Assembly (NCBI RefSeq): GCF_024391045.1
Contig: NZ_JANFCZ010000004.1
Location: 124,001-188,000 of the forward strand
DNA length: 64,000 nucleotides
From: Pseudarthrobacter sulfonivorans
Lineage (GTDB): Bacteria > Actinomycetota > Actinomycetes > Actinomycetales > Micrococcaceae
Direction: 5' to 3'
Shown here piece by piece: positions 1-7,510 of the stretch (positions within the stretch are counted from its first letter, which is position 1; the number at the start of each line of letters is the position of its first letter). Made by a program: the position numbers and the translations under genes. A model generated the notes under the pieces. It ran no database searches and had not been told where the DNA came from. It worked only from the letters and a program-made list of their open reading frames with translations.

Positions 1-124
1 CGTCAGGCACCGAACCGTCCTGGATCTGCAGTGCCTGCAGCGATTCGGCGGCGCTCCTGAGTCTCAGCCAGGCGGGGTTTTCGGCAGTGATCCTGGTGGG
101 GCGGGCGGTGGTGGTGACGGTCAT
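1..124 (-). CDS. Hypothetical protein, N-terminal fragment (gene runs off the left edge)
   Basis: Only the first 41 codons are inside the window. The ATG at 124 is preceded by an AAGAAAGG-like Shine-Dalgarno about 10 nt upstream, and the frame stays open to base 1. The visible peptide begins MTVTTTARPTRITAENPAWL and continues with an Ala/Leu/Gln-rich helix-like stretch. There is no signal peptide, membrane segment or recognisable motif. It is read away from msrB on the same strand, with a gap of about 150 bp between them. I do not recognise the family. The start and open frame are reasonably secure; the function is unknown. Confidence 0.6.
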   Translation of the reverse strand, partial: MTVTTTARPTRITAENPAWLRLRSAAESLQALQIQDGSVPD

Positions 125-274
125 TGCGGACAGCCTTTCTTGCTTGGGGCATCTACGGCGAGCGTAGCAAGCAACCAGGGTCGCTAACCCAAAAGACGGC
201 CGAGCATAAGAAAGTCTCATGCTTGGCTGGCACGCAAGTGCTGCCAGGTGCGGCCCGGCCTCGTCCTGGCGGTC

Positions 275-790
275 CTAGGACCCTGCCGATTCGGACCCGT
301 CTGCATCCCGCGGGACCAGTTTCAGGGAGACCGAATTGATGCAGTACCGCTGGTCAGTGGGAGTTCCGTAACCTTCCCCCGCAAACACGTGGCCCAGGTG
401 GGAGTCGCAGTTCGAGCACCGCACCTCCACCCGGTCCATGCCCAGCGTGCGGTCGTGGATGTACCGCACCGTGCCGTCAGCCAAGGGCGCCCAGAACGAT
501 GGCCAGCCGCAGTGGGAGTCGAATTTTTCGTTGCTCCGGAAGAGTTCCGCCCCGCAGGCACGGCATTGGTAGACACCCTCAGTGTGGGTGTCCACGTACT
601 CGCCGGTGTAGGGGCGCTCTGTGCCCGCCTGGCGCAGGACGTGGTACTCCTCGGGGGTCAGTTCCTGCCGCCACTCGTCGTCGGACTTCCGGACGGCGGG
701 CTCCGGCGCGCCAGTGCCGGCCCCTGCCATGGATGCCGGGATGGAGTCGGTGGCCTTGTTTCCGAAAACGCTCTTTCCAAAGATGCTCAT
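275..790 (-). CDS. msrB: Peptide-methionine (R)-S-oxide reductase MsrB
   Basis: This enzyme reduces methionine-R-sulfoxide in oxidised proteins, probably in the cytosol. The 171-residue product has the SelR/MsrB fold from about residue 40. Two CxxC pairs (Cys76/79 in CRAC and Cys125/128 in CSNC) would bind structural zinc. The catalytic cysteine is Cys150 in the RYCINS motif, preceded by the conserved HCGWPSFW and GHVF segments. I chose the ATG at 790 because a TTGAGGAC ribosome site lies just upstream; extending to 886 would overlap the preceding gene. The first 35 residues are a non-conserved leader, longer than in most MsrBs. It follows the 805-1296 gene by 14 bp, so the two are probably co-transcribed. 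Confidence 0.93.
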   Translation of the reverse strand: MSIFGKSVFGNKATDSIPASMAGAGTGAPEPAVRKSDDEWRQELTPEEYHVLRQAGTERPYTGEYVDTHTEGVYQCRACGAELFRSNEKFDSHCGWPSFWAPLADGTVRYIHDRTLGMDRVEVRCSNCDSHLGHVFAGEGYGTPTDQRYCINSVSLKLVPRDADGSESAGS

Positions 791-804
791 GTTGTCCTCA
801 ACGC

Positions 805-1296
805 TCAGGAGTCGCCGATAAATCCCGAACCGGCATACAGGTGCAGGACGGGGAGCCCCAGCTGATCCTGGGCCTTGTTGGCCCAATCCGTGTGGAAGGT
901 GTCCGCAACCGCATGCGGCCGGGTGATCACCACCGCCTGGGAAGCACCCAGTTCCTTCACCTTGGCAACCAGGCCACTCACGGCGCCGCCATCCACCACT
1001 TCGCCGGTGACACCGCCGCCCAGCCCGTCCAGGGCGGCCAGCGAGACCGTCAGCGTCTCCGCGGCCTCCGCCCGTTCGGCGCTGGGGTCGGGGGCGTGCG
1101 CGGTCAGGTCCCGGAAGGCCTTGGCGACATCCAGCATGGACAAATTCTCCAGGAAGTCCACCAGGAGATGCCGCTCGGTGTTCGACGGGACCAGCAGGAC
1201 AAGGCGCGTGTCCGAGCCGTCCACCAGCCGTTGGATGTTGACACGGTCATCTGCACCCAGGGGTTCTTCAGTCAGAATGACGATTGGATCGCTCAT
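805..1296 (-). CDS. Hypothetical protein, alpha/beta fold
   Basis: This is a 163-residue soluble protein with no membrane segment. It starts MSDPIVILTEEPLGADDRVN. The C-terminal third has alternating hydrophobic strands and helices (AVVITRPHAVADTFHTDWAN, then GLPVLHLYAG), which recalls a universal-stress-protein-like or Rossmann-like layout, but no ATP-binding signature is visible. It lies immediately upstream of msrB on the same strand and is divergent from the hydrolase gene at 1389, so about 90 bp between them must carry both promoters. I cannot assign a function; a stress-related role would be a guess from its msrB neighbour. Confidence 0.75.
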   Translation of the reverse strand: MSDPIVILTEEPLGADDRVNIQRLVDGSDTRLVLLVPSNTERHLLVDFLENLSMLDVAKAFRDLTAHAPDPSAERAEAAETLTVSLAALDGLGGGVTGEVVDGGAVSGLVAKVKELGASQAVVITRPHAVADTFHTDWANKAQDQLGLPVLHLYAGSGFIGDS

Positions 1297-1388
1297 GGCA
1301 TCAGCCTAGTCGTGAGCAGCGGGGCCTGCACAGGACGCCACGGCAGCGGAAATGTGGCCAACCGGCCGTGGGCGGTAAGAATGGTTGC

Positions 1389-2708
1389 ATGGCACCTTCC
1401 CCCCGCACGCCCGCGCCGACAGCTCCGAACCACACCGAGGGTGGCATCTCGCTGCGCGCCAAGTGGGCTTTGGGCGGTGCAATCGGGGGCGGGTCGATTG
1501 CGGGCCTGCTTGCCACAGGTTCCTCCGCCCTCGCCCTGTACTTTGCCCGGCGGGTGATCACTCCCGTCAAGCAACGGACGGCGGACCAGGAAGTCCTGGC
1601 GGTCATCGGGGAGGGTGCCGGAATGCAGGTCATCCTGGCGGCCACGCCGGAAACAACCGTGGAGGGTGTCTACGGCTTCTTCTTCGACGGCGGCAAGGGC
1701 CACGCACGGATCGGTCGGATCGTGTCCTACTCGCCGGCGGACGGCACGGTCCTGCGGGAAGTGGAGGCCGTCTACGCCGGCGACTTCGGCGCCGCCCGCC
1801 GCGGCTGGTGGAGCGGTGCGCTTTACCCGGATCCGGCCGCCGCCGGGATCGAATCAGAGGACGTGCTGATCGAGGTCGACGGCGGCCAGGCGCCGGCGTG
1901 GCTTATCAGGGCAGCGGGCGCGAATGCAGCGGGCGGAGCATCAGAGGGCGGTGCCCGGATCTGGGCCATCATGGTGCACGGCCGCGGGGCAACCCGCCAG
2001 GAGGCAATGCGCGCCGTCAGCCCGGCCCGGGAACTGGGACTGACCAGCCTGCTGATCTCGTACCGGAACGACGGACTTGCCCCGTCCGCCGACGACGGCC
2101 GGTATGGCCTCGGGTCCACGGAGTGGCGCGATGTGGAAGCGGCCATCGAGTACGCGCTGGCTCACGGCGCCGAGGAGATTGTGCTCTTCGGCTGGTCCAT
2201 GGGCGGTGCCATTTGCCTGCAGACGGCGGATCTGTCGCGTTACCGGCACCTGATCCGGGCGATGGTCCTGAATGCGCCGGTCATCAATTGGGTCAATGTA
2301 CTGGCCCACCATGCCCAGTTGAACAGGATTCCGTCCCTGGTGGGACGCTACGGGCAACTGATGCTGGGCCACCCGCTGGGGCGCAGGCTCACCGGCCTCT
2401 CCGCACCCGTCGACCTCAAGGCCATGGACTGGGTGGCGCGTGCCGTCGAGGTCCGCACACCCACGCTGATCATCCACAGCGTCGACGACGAGTACGTGCC
2501 GTATGAGCCCTCGGCCGTCCTGGCCGAACGGAATCCGGACATGGTTACTTTCGAGTCCTTCAGCCGCGCCAGGCACACCAAGGAATGGAACGTTGATCCT
2601 CAGCGCTGGGAGGGCCTGGTCAAGGCCTGGCTCGGCGTCCACCTTGCTCCCCGGACCAACCCCGGCCAGCACGGTCCGCAGGGTCAGCGCGATCCGCAGG
2701 AGCCCTAA
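1389..2708 (+). CDS. Alpha/beta hydrolase with N-terminal membrane anchor
   Basis: The 439-residue protein has a hydrophobic segment near residues 24-50 (ALGGAIGGGSIAGLLATGSS onward), which probably anchors it in the membrane. The hydrolase domain follows. The nucleophile elbow is GWSMGG with Ser270. The acid is probably Asp366 or Asp367 in HSVDDEYVP, and the base His396 in RARHTKEW. Such enzymes act on ester or amide bonds; the substrate cannot be read here. The ATG at 1389 was chosen because the longer reading would run back across the divergent gene's start. The C-terminus is Gln/Gly/Pro rich and probably disordered. It converges on the deacylase gene with a 4-bp overlap of coding ends. 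Confidence 0.85.
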   Translation: MAPSPRTPAPTAPNHTEGGISLRAKWALGGAIGGGSIAGLLATGSSALALYFARRVITPVKQRTADQEVLAVIGEGAGMQVILAATPETTVEGVYGFFFDGGKGHARIGRIVSYSPADGTVLREVEAVYAGDFGAARRGWWSGALYPDPAAAGIESEDVLIEVDGGQAPAWLIRAAGANAAGGASEGGARIWAIMVHGRGATRQEAMRAVSPARELGLTSLLISYRNDGLAPSADDGRYGLGSTEWRDVEAAIEYALAHGAEEIVLFGWSMGGAICLQTADLSRYRHLIRAMVLNAPVINWVNVLAHHAQLNRIPSLVGRYGQLMLGHPLGRRLTGLSAPVDLKAMDWVARAVEVRTPTLIIHSVDDEYVPYEPSAVLAERNPDMVTFESFSRARHTKEWNVDPQRWEGLVKAWLGVHLAPRTNPGQHGPQGQRDPQEP

Positions 2709-3202
2709 CCGGCGCGGGTGCCGATAGCCGCTGTCAGGGCGGACGTCAGCCGGATGAGCTCGGCCGGGGCCAGTTCAATGTCCATGCCGCGCCGGCCGCC
2801 GGACACCAGCATCGTGGTGAGGCTGAGGGCGCTGGCATCCACCACTGTGGGTGAGGACTGGCGCTGTCCCAGCGGAGAGATCCCGCCCAGGACATAGCCG
2901 GTGCGGCGTTCGGCGGCAGCCGGGTTCGCCATGACCGCCTTCTTGGCGCCGAGGGCGGCAGCGAAGGCTTTGAGGTCAAGGTTGCCGCTGACCGGGACCA
3001 CTGCCACCGCCAGCCGGCCTTCGACCTCCACCATCAGGGTCTTGAAGATCTTCTCCGGCGGGATGCCGAGGACTTCGGCGGCCTCCATTCCGTAGCTGGA
3101 AGCAGCCGGATCGTGTACGTACGGATGAAGCACACAGGGAACGCCGGCCGCAGCCAGTGCTGCGGTGGCCGGCGTTCCCTGCGACGAGGTTTTCCGTCCC
3201 AT
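2705..3202 (-). CDS. ybaK: Cys-tRNA(Pro)/Cys-tRNA(Cys) deacylase, YbaK/EbsC family
   Basis: The 165-residue product fits the single-domain YbaK/EbsC family, which hydrolyses cysteine mischarged on tRNA-Pro in trans to prolyl-tRNA synthetase. Family hallmarks are the early HPY segment, the EAAEVLGIPPEKIFKTLMVE stretch with its conserved lysine, the VSGNLDLKAFAAALGAKKA stretch and the GGISPLGQ motif. The ATG at 3202 gives a start at MGRKTSSQGTPA and leaves 19 bp after the sufE stop codon; a longer reading from 3250 would overlap sufE. It is the last gene of the sulfurtransferase-sufE-ybaK run. Confidence 0.9.
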   Translation of the reverse strand: MGRKTSSQGTPATAALAAAGVPCVLHPYVHDPAASSYGMEAAEVLGIPPEKIFKTLMVEVEGRLAVAVVPVSGNLDLKAFAAALGAKKAVMANPAAAERRTGYVLGGISPLGQRQSSPTVVDASALSLTTMLVSGGRRGMDIELAPAELIRLTSALTAAIGTRAG

Positions 3203-3221
3203 GGCCTGGCGGGTCCGGACC

Positions 3222-3683
3222 TCAGGCTTCGAGCTGCTGGGTGGCGGCAACCTTGCGCTTGATCCGTCCCAACATGGCAGTCATGCCCCGCATCCGCAGG
3301 GGCGTGATGGCACGGGTGAGCCCCAGCTGCTCCGGCATGTCATCCGGAACGGCCAGGATTTCCGCAGCGCTGAGACCGTCAAGTCCTTCATGCAGAACTC
3401 CCGCGAATCCGCGTGTTGTGGGGGCTTCCTGGGGTGCTTTGAAGTAAAGCCGCACCGCATTGGCGGCACCGGCGTCGTTCTTTTCCACCTCGATGGTCAG
3501 GAACAGCGGCGACTGGCATTCCACCACCTGTTCCAGGAGTTCGGGATGGTCCTTCAACCGGTCCGGAAGCTCGGGGAGACCCTGGGAGAATTCCAGCAAC
3601 AATTGCAGCCGCTCGGGTTCAGCCAGGGCCTGGAAATCGTCAACTATTTCCGCCAGCGCGGCGGGAAGGGCTTGGGTATTCAT
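3222..3683 (-). CDS. sufE: SufE-like cysteine desulfuration protein
   Basis: SufE accepts persulfide sulfur from a cysteine desulfurase for Fe-S cluster assembly. The 153-residue protein has the SufE/CsdE fold with the sulfur-accepting cysteine at Cys56 in the VVECQSPLFL motif, followed by the LYFKAPQEAPTTRGFAGVL strand-loop region and a C-terminal helix (MRGMTAMLGRIKRK). The ATG at 3683 (MNTQALP) follows the sulfurtransferase stop by 10 bp, so co-expression is likely. No suf operon genes lie in this window. Confidence 0.92.
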   Translation of the reverse strand: MNTQALPAALAEIVDDFQALAEPERLQLLLEFSQGLPELPDRLKDHPELLEQVVECQSPLFLTIEVEKNDAGAANAVRLYFKAPQEAPTTRGFAGVLHEGLDGLSAAEILAVPDDMPEQLGLTRAITPLRMRGMTAMLGRIKRKVAATQQLEA

Positions 3684-3693
3684 CACGTCCAGC

Positions 3694-4605
3694 TTACGCC
3701 GGTACCGTCCCGCGCTCGGTTCCCTTGGTAATCGGCACACGGACGGCGTTGCCCCACTCAGTCCAGGAGCCGTCGTAGTTGCGCACGGTCTCGAAGCCCA
3801 GAAGGTACTTCAGGGCGAACCAGGTGTGGCTGGAACGCTCGCCGATGCGGCAGTAGGCCACGACGTCGTCGCCCTCCTTGAGTCCGGCCTCGCCCAGGTA
3901 CAGCGCCTCCAGCTCCTCGCGGTTGCGGTAGGTGCCGTCACCGGCTGCCGCGCGTGCCCAGGGGATCGATGCTGCCGTCGGAATGTGGCCGCCCCGCAGT
4001 GCGCCTTCCTCCGGGTAGGCCGGCATGTGGGTCCGCTGGCCGGTGTACTCCTCGGTGGAACGGACATCAATGAGCGGCTTGCCGAAGTGGGCCAGGACAT
4101 CTTCCTTGAACGCGCGGATGGGAGCATCGTTGCGCTCCACCACCGGGTACTCGCCGGGGGCGGGCGAGGGCCGTTCGGTGGTCAGCTTGTGGCCTTCGGC
4201 AATCCACTTGTCCCGCCCGCCGTCGAGCAGCCGCACATCCTCGTGACCGAAAAGGGTGAAGACCCACAGGGCGTAGGCCGCCCACCAGTTCGACTTGTCC
4301 CCGTAGATGACCACTGTGGAATCACGGGAGATCCCCTTCGAGGCGGCCAGTTTGGCGAACGCTTCGCCGTCCACGTAGTCACGCGTCACGTCATCGTTGA
4401 GGTCCGTGTGCCAGTCAATTTTGACGGCACCCGGGATGTGGCCTGTCTCGTAGAGGAGGACGTCTTCATCGGACTCGACCACCACTAACTTGCCGTCGGC
4501 AACTGCGCCCGACTCCAGCGCGGTGGCAAGCCATTCGGTGGACACCAGGCGCTCCGGGTTGGCGTAAGCGGCAAACTTCTCGTTCTGTTCAACGGCGTAG
4601 GGCAT
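3694..4605 (-). CDS. sseA: Sulfurtransferase (thiosulfate / 3-mercaptopyruvate type), tandem rhodanese
   Basis: The 303-residue protein has two rhodanese domains, about residues 20-145 (inactive, [13 protein letters not shown]) and 160-295 (catalytic). The active-site cysteine is Cys252 in CRIGERS. An arginine-containing CRxGxR loop is typical of actinobacterial thiosulfate sulfurtransferases (CysA/SseA group), so donor preference between thiosulfate and mercaptopyruvate is unsettled. It heads a three-gene sulfur-related run with sufE and ybaK. The start [11 protein letters not shown] is preceded by an AAAGGTCATCTCC stretch, which makes a usable ribosome site. Confidence 0.9.
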   Translation of the reverse strand: MPYAVEQNEKFAAYANPERLVSTEWLATALESGAVADGKLVVVESDEDVLLYETGHIPGAVKIDWHTDLNDDVTRDYVDGEAFAKLAASKGISRDSTVVIYGDKSNWWAAYALWVFTLFGHEDVRLLDGGRDKWIAEGHKLTTERPSPAPGEYPVVERNDAPIRAFKEDVLAHFGKPLIDVRSTEEYTGQRTHMPAYPEEGALRGGHIPTAASIPWARAAAGDGTYRNREELEALYLGEAGLKEGDDVVAYCRIGERSSHTWFALKYLLGFETVRNYDGSWTEWGNAVRVPITKGTERGTVPA

Positions 4606-4816
4606 GGAGATGACCTTTCATCGAGGTAAATGGCGGATCTGCGGTCCGAACCTCACTCCAGCCTAGCCACGGCAGACCGGCCTGTCCGCCCGCCTGTTAA
4701 CCGGGGGAAATGTGGTCTTCGTCATGCGGAGGCCTCAGAAGGCGGTCCCGCTGGGGGAGCCACGGGTGGTTGCCGGTATTCTTTCTGGGGACAACCCACC
4801 AGCAGAACGGACCACC

Positions 4817-5854
4817 TTGGTACAGATCGAACAGCTTGCCGCACGCACTCCGGCGGTATCGGTGGATGAGCTCCTTAAGGGTTTCTATCCTTCCCCCCGG
4901 TTCGGCCAGGTTTCCTTCGGCAGCTACCGCCCGGACCCCAACCAGCCCTCCCAGGCGGCGGCGGTCAAGGCGCTGGAAGGATTCGCGGCCGGTGTCGGTG
5001 CCGGCGACGGAGCCGGGTTGTTCAAGAAACTTTTCGCCAAGAAGGTCGAAACCAGGGCAGGGATCTACCTGGACGGCGGATTCGGCGTGGGTAAAACGCA
5101 CCTGCTGGCGTCACTGTGGCATGCGGCCCCGGGGCCCAAGGCTTTTGGCACCTTCGTGGAGTACACCAACCTGGTGGGCGCCCTGTCGTTCCGCAAGACC
5201 GTGGAGGCCCTCAGCCACTACAAGCTGGTGTGCATCGACGAATTCGAGCTCGATGATCCGGGCGACACGGTGCTGATGTCCCGGCTGATGCGTGAACTGG
5301 CCGACGCCGGCGTGAAGCTCGCGGCCACGTCCAACACCCTGCCGGGCTCACTGGGTGACGGCCGCTTTGCCGCCGTCGACTTCGCCCGTGAGATCCAGGT
5401 CCTCGCTGACCAGTTCGACGTGATCCGGATCGACGGCGAGGACTTCCGCCACCGCGGCCTGCCGGCTGCCCCGGCCCCGCTGAAGAACAGCCAGCTTTCG
5501 GCCCAGATGAAGGCTGAGTTCGACGGCAAGACCGTGGCGCAGGATGAATTCAGCTCCCTGATCGGCCATCTTGCCGGCGTGCATCCCAGCCGGTACCGGC
5601 AGCTTATTGACGGCATCGACGGCGTGGTGTGGCGCAACGTTGAAACCATCACCGAGCAGGCCGTTGCCCTGCGGTTCGTGGTGCTGGCCGACCGCCTCTA
5701 CGACAAGGACGTGCCCATCCTGGCCAGCGGCGTCCCGTTCGACAAGCTGTTCACCGACGAGATGATGGCCGGCGGGTACATGAAGAAGTACTTCCGCGCC
5801 GTCTCCCGCCTCACCGCGCTGGCCCGTGAAGGCCAGAACCACGAACCCTCCTAG
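4817..5854 (+). CDS. zapE: Cell division protein ZapE (AFG1-like P-loop ATPase)
   Basis: ZapE/AFG1 ATPases interact with the FtsZ ring in proteobacteria; in actinobacteria the role is less defined. Walker A is GGFGVGKT (about residues 87-94) and Walker B is LVCIDEFEL (136-145), followed by the family sensor region AATSNTLPGSLGDGRF and the RIDGEDFRHR stretch. The frame is open from an ATG at 4712, but the conserved family sequence begins near VQIEQLAARTP, so I prefer the TTG at 4817; the extra 35 upstream residues look unlike the family. Length about 345 aa fits. It stands alone on the plus strand with a repeat-rich tail after the stop. Confidence 0.87.
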   Translation: MVQIEQLAARTPAVSVDELLKGFYPSPRFGQVSFGSYRPDPNQPSQAAAVKALEGFAAGVGAGDGAGLFKKLFAKKVETRAGIYLDGGFGVGKTHLLASLWHAAPGPKAFGTFVEYTNLVGALSFRKTVEALSHYKLVCIDEFELDDPGDTVLMSRLMRELADAGVKLAATSNTLPGSLGDGRFAAVDFAREIQVLADQFDVIRIDGEDFRHRGLPAAPAPLKNSQLSAQMKAEFDGKTVAQDEFSSLIGHLAGVHPSRYRQLIDGIDGVVWRNVETITEQAVALRFVVLADRLYDKDVPILASGVPFDKLFTDEMMAGGYMKKYFRAVSRLTALAREGQNHEPS

Positions 5855-5857
5855 GCT

Positions 5858-6130
5858 TTCCCGGCTCCGGCAGGCCCGCGGTGGGCCCGGCTCCGGTAGG
5901 CCCGCCGCGGGTTTTCCCCGCAAGTCCTGCCGCGGGTTTTCCCCGCCTGATGGACTTTTCCCGTGGCGTTTCACGGGGATTAGTCCATGACGCGGGGAAC
6001 AGCCGCCAGGCCGGGGTTGCCGCCGGTGTGCTTGCCTCCGGCCCGTTAAACGCCAAAGGTGCGGGTGCCGCCTCCCGGCGGGACCCACACCTCCTTGACG
6101 TACCTGGGCTAAGCCCGGGCCAAATCCTTG
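5858..6130. repeat. GC-rich intergenic region with short tandem repeats and an inverted repeat
   Basis: No gene is visible between zapE and the small MT0933-like gene. Two diverged copies of about 24 bp lie at 5864-5911 (ccggctccggCaggcccgc and ccggctccggTaggcccgc). They are followed by two copies of gccgcgggttttccccgc between about 5908 and 5946. A long imperfect hairpin at 5950-5988 pairs atggact with agtccat and cccgtg with cacggg around a 6-nt loop. At 6107-6123 there is a shorter hairpin, cctgggct/agcccggg. The genes on both sides converge here, so the hairpins may end transcription, although no T-tract follows. Confidence 0.55.
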
Positions 6131-6385
6131 TTACGGAACCTGCTCAACCGGCGGAGCCGGGTTGACCGGCGGGACCTGCTCAGCGGCAGGGGCCTCGTCC
6201 GGTGTTCCGTTTTGATCAACGAGTTTGGAAGCGCCATCCTGGATCTTGTCGACCTGCTCGGCGAACTTGCCGCCGGTCTTGGTGTCGACGAAGTCCCCGG
6301 CCTTGGTGATGCCGTCCTTGATGGCCTGCTCGTTGCCTTGGATCAGGCCCTGAGCCTTGCCCTTAAGATCGTCAATTAGTCCCAC
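6131..6385 (-). CDS. Antitoxin-like small protein, MT0933 family
   Basis: The 84-residue protein starts (V/M)GLIDDLKGKAQGLIQGNEQ and continues with amphipathic helices (IKDGITKAGDFVDTKTGGKF, then AEQVDKIQDGASKLVDQ). This pattern matches the actinobacterial family annotated after Mycobacterium MT0933 as antitoxin. The last 20 residues are Pro/Glu/Ala rich. I chose the GTG at 6385 because GGGAGG sits 5 nt before it; the GTG at 6391 would abut that site. No toxin partner is adjacent, so the antitoxin label is family-level only; the helices would also suit a membrane- or DNA-associated stress protein. Confidence 0.75.
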   Translation of the reverse strand: MGLIDDLKGKAQGLIQGNEQAIKDGITKAGDFVDTKTGGKFAEQVDKIQDGASKLVDQNGTPDEAPAAEQVPPVNPAPPVEQVP

Positions 6386-6532
6386 GAGCACCTCCCTTCA
6401 ATCGCGGAGCCAGGTCGCTCCTCCGCAACCGATCCTAGCTCCGTCTCCCTGGCGTGCCAAGGGAATAAGGCGTGGTGGGCGTTCGCTGAGCGCGGATCCG
6501 GTGACTGCTTCCGTTGGCTAAAATCGGGCAAC

Positions 6533-6559
6533 AAAAAAAGCAGCTCCCGGGGGAGCTGC
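6533..6559 (-). terminator. Rho-independent terminator for the minus-strand tRNA cluster
   Basis: A 9-bp perfect stem (GCAGCTCCC/GGGAGCTGC, 6540-6559) is followed on the minus strand by seven T residues (6533-6539). It lies 6 bp past the 3' end of the last tRNA-Val gene, where the tRNA operon should end. Confidence 0.85.
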
Positions 6560-6564
6560 TGCTG

Positions 6565-6636
6565 TGGGCGATACTGGGATCGAACCAGTGACCTCTTCCG
6601 TGTCAGGGAAGCGCGCTACCGCTGCGCCAATCGCCC
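6565..6636 (-). tRNA. tRNA-Val(GAC)
   Basis: The minus strand folds as a 72-nt cloverleaf with acceptor GGGCGAT/ATCGCCC, discriminator A, T-arm CTGGTTCGATCCCAG and anticodon stem CTTCC/GGAAG closing the loop CTGACAC, so the anticodon is GAC (valine). No CCA is encoded. It is identical in sequence to the copy at 6814-6885. Confidence 0.95.
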
Positions 6637-6680
6637 GGAACCGGACGACCGGCTTGATGGGGTATATCTAAGGAAATGAG

Positions 6681-6753
<73 letters not shown>

Positions 6754-6813
6754 GTATGAAGTAGTTTTCGGCAGAAGCCAAAAGTACTGCATGAAGCAAG
6801 TTTCCTTGCTTGG

Positions 6814-6885
6814 TGGGCGATACTGGGATCGAACCAGTGACCTCTTCCGTGTCAGGGAAGCGCGCTACCGCTGCGCCAATCGCCC
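6814..6885 (-). tRNA. tRNA-Val(GAC), second copy
   Basis: Same 72-nt sequence as the tRNA-Val at 6565-6636: acceptor GGGCGAT/ATCGCCC, loop CTGACAC, anticodon GAC. It is separated from the tRNA-Gly at 6681 by about 60 bp and from the tRNA-Cys by about 40 bp, and is probably in the same transcript. Confidence 0.95.
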
Positions 6886-6926
6886 ATTGCCATCCGGGAT
6901 GAACCGGAAAACCATGGTTTTCACCG

Positions 6927-6997
6927 AGGTGGGTACGGGATTCGAACCCGTGTAAACGGCTTTGCAGGCCGCTGCCTCGCCTCTCGGCCAACCCACC
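6927..6997 (-). tRNA. tRNA-Cys(GCA)
   Basis: A 71-nt cloverleaf on the minus strand with acceptor GGTGGGT/ACCCACC and loop CTGCAAA between GCGGC and GCCGT, giving anticodon GCA (cysteine). The T-arm is CGGGTTCGAATCCCG. It is the only cysteine tRNA in the window. Confidence 0.95.
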
Positions 6998-7044
6998 GTG
7001 TAAGCGCCGGTTCCGAAGAGCCGTTGCCGTGACAGTGTCCTGCG

Positions 7045-7117
<73 letters not shown>

Positions 7118-7263
7118 ATGTTGACCGTTGATTCCGCGCCGTTTCGGGCGTTTCCTCGCGTTCCAACGAGTAAGAACTCTATAGGAGGTTCAGGGAATCT
7201 CCAAATCGGGCATCCCGGTCGGGCGGCGGCGGGCGCGGATCCCTGCAATCTAGGGGTTTTTGT

Positions 7264-7283
7264 GAATTACAGACCTGTAATTC
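7264..7283. promoter_or_regulatory. Perfect palindrome between divergent tRNA genes (candidate operator)
   Basis: Left arm GAATTACAG (7264-7272), spacer AC, right arm CTGTAATTC (7275-7283): nine perfectly paired bases with a 2-nt spacer, in an AT-rich patch within otherwise GC-rich DNA. It lies 63 bp upstream of tRNA-Val(CAC) and about 147 bp upstream of the minus-strand tRNA operon. The symmetry and spacing suit a dimeric repressor or activator site; no regulator gene is adjacent. The role is inferred. Confidence 0.4.
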
Positions 7284-7345
7284 GGCTGCGGCGCAATCTC
7301 GATTTCCATAAACCCCGTCGGGTCGGCTAGCATTCAAAGGCATCG

Positions 7346-7417
7346 GGGCGATTGGCGCAGTGGTAGCGCGCTTCGTTCACACCGAAGAGGTCACTGGTTC
7401 GAACCCAGTATCGCCCA
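7346..7417 (+). tRNA. tRNA-Val(CAC)
   Basis: A plus-strand 72-nt cloverleaf with acceptor GGGCGAT/ATCGCCC, anticodon stem CTTCG/CGAAG and loop TTCACAC, giving anticodon CAC (valine, GTG codons). It is close in sequence to the GAC isoacceptors on the opposite strand, which suggests a shared origin. A strong terminator follows 14 bp later. Confidence 0.95.
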
Positions 7418-7430
7418 CCGAGGAATCAAG

Positions 7431-7470
7431 TCCGTTCCCGCTCAACCTGAGCGGGAACGGACTTTTTTGT
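7431..7470 (+). terminator. Rho-independent terminator after tRNA-Val(CAC)
   Basis: A 14-bp perfect stem, tccgttcccgctca/tgagcgggaacgga, with loop acc, is followed by a run of six T residues (cttttttg). It ends the single-gene tRNA-Val(CAC) transcript. Confidence 0.92.
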
Positions 7471-7510
7471 GTCCACCGGTAATGTCAGCCCCCTGTGAAA
7501 GAGTCTTTGT

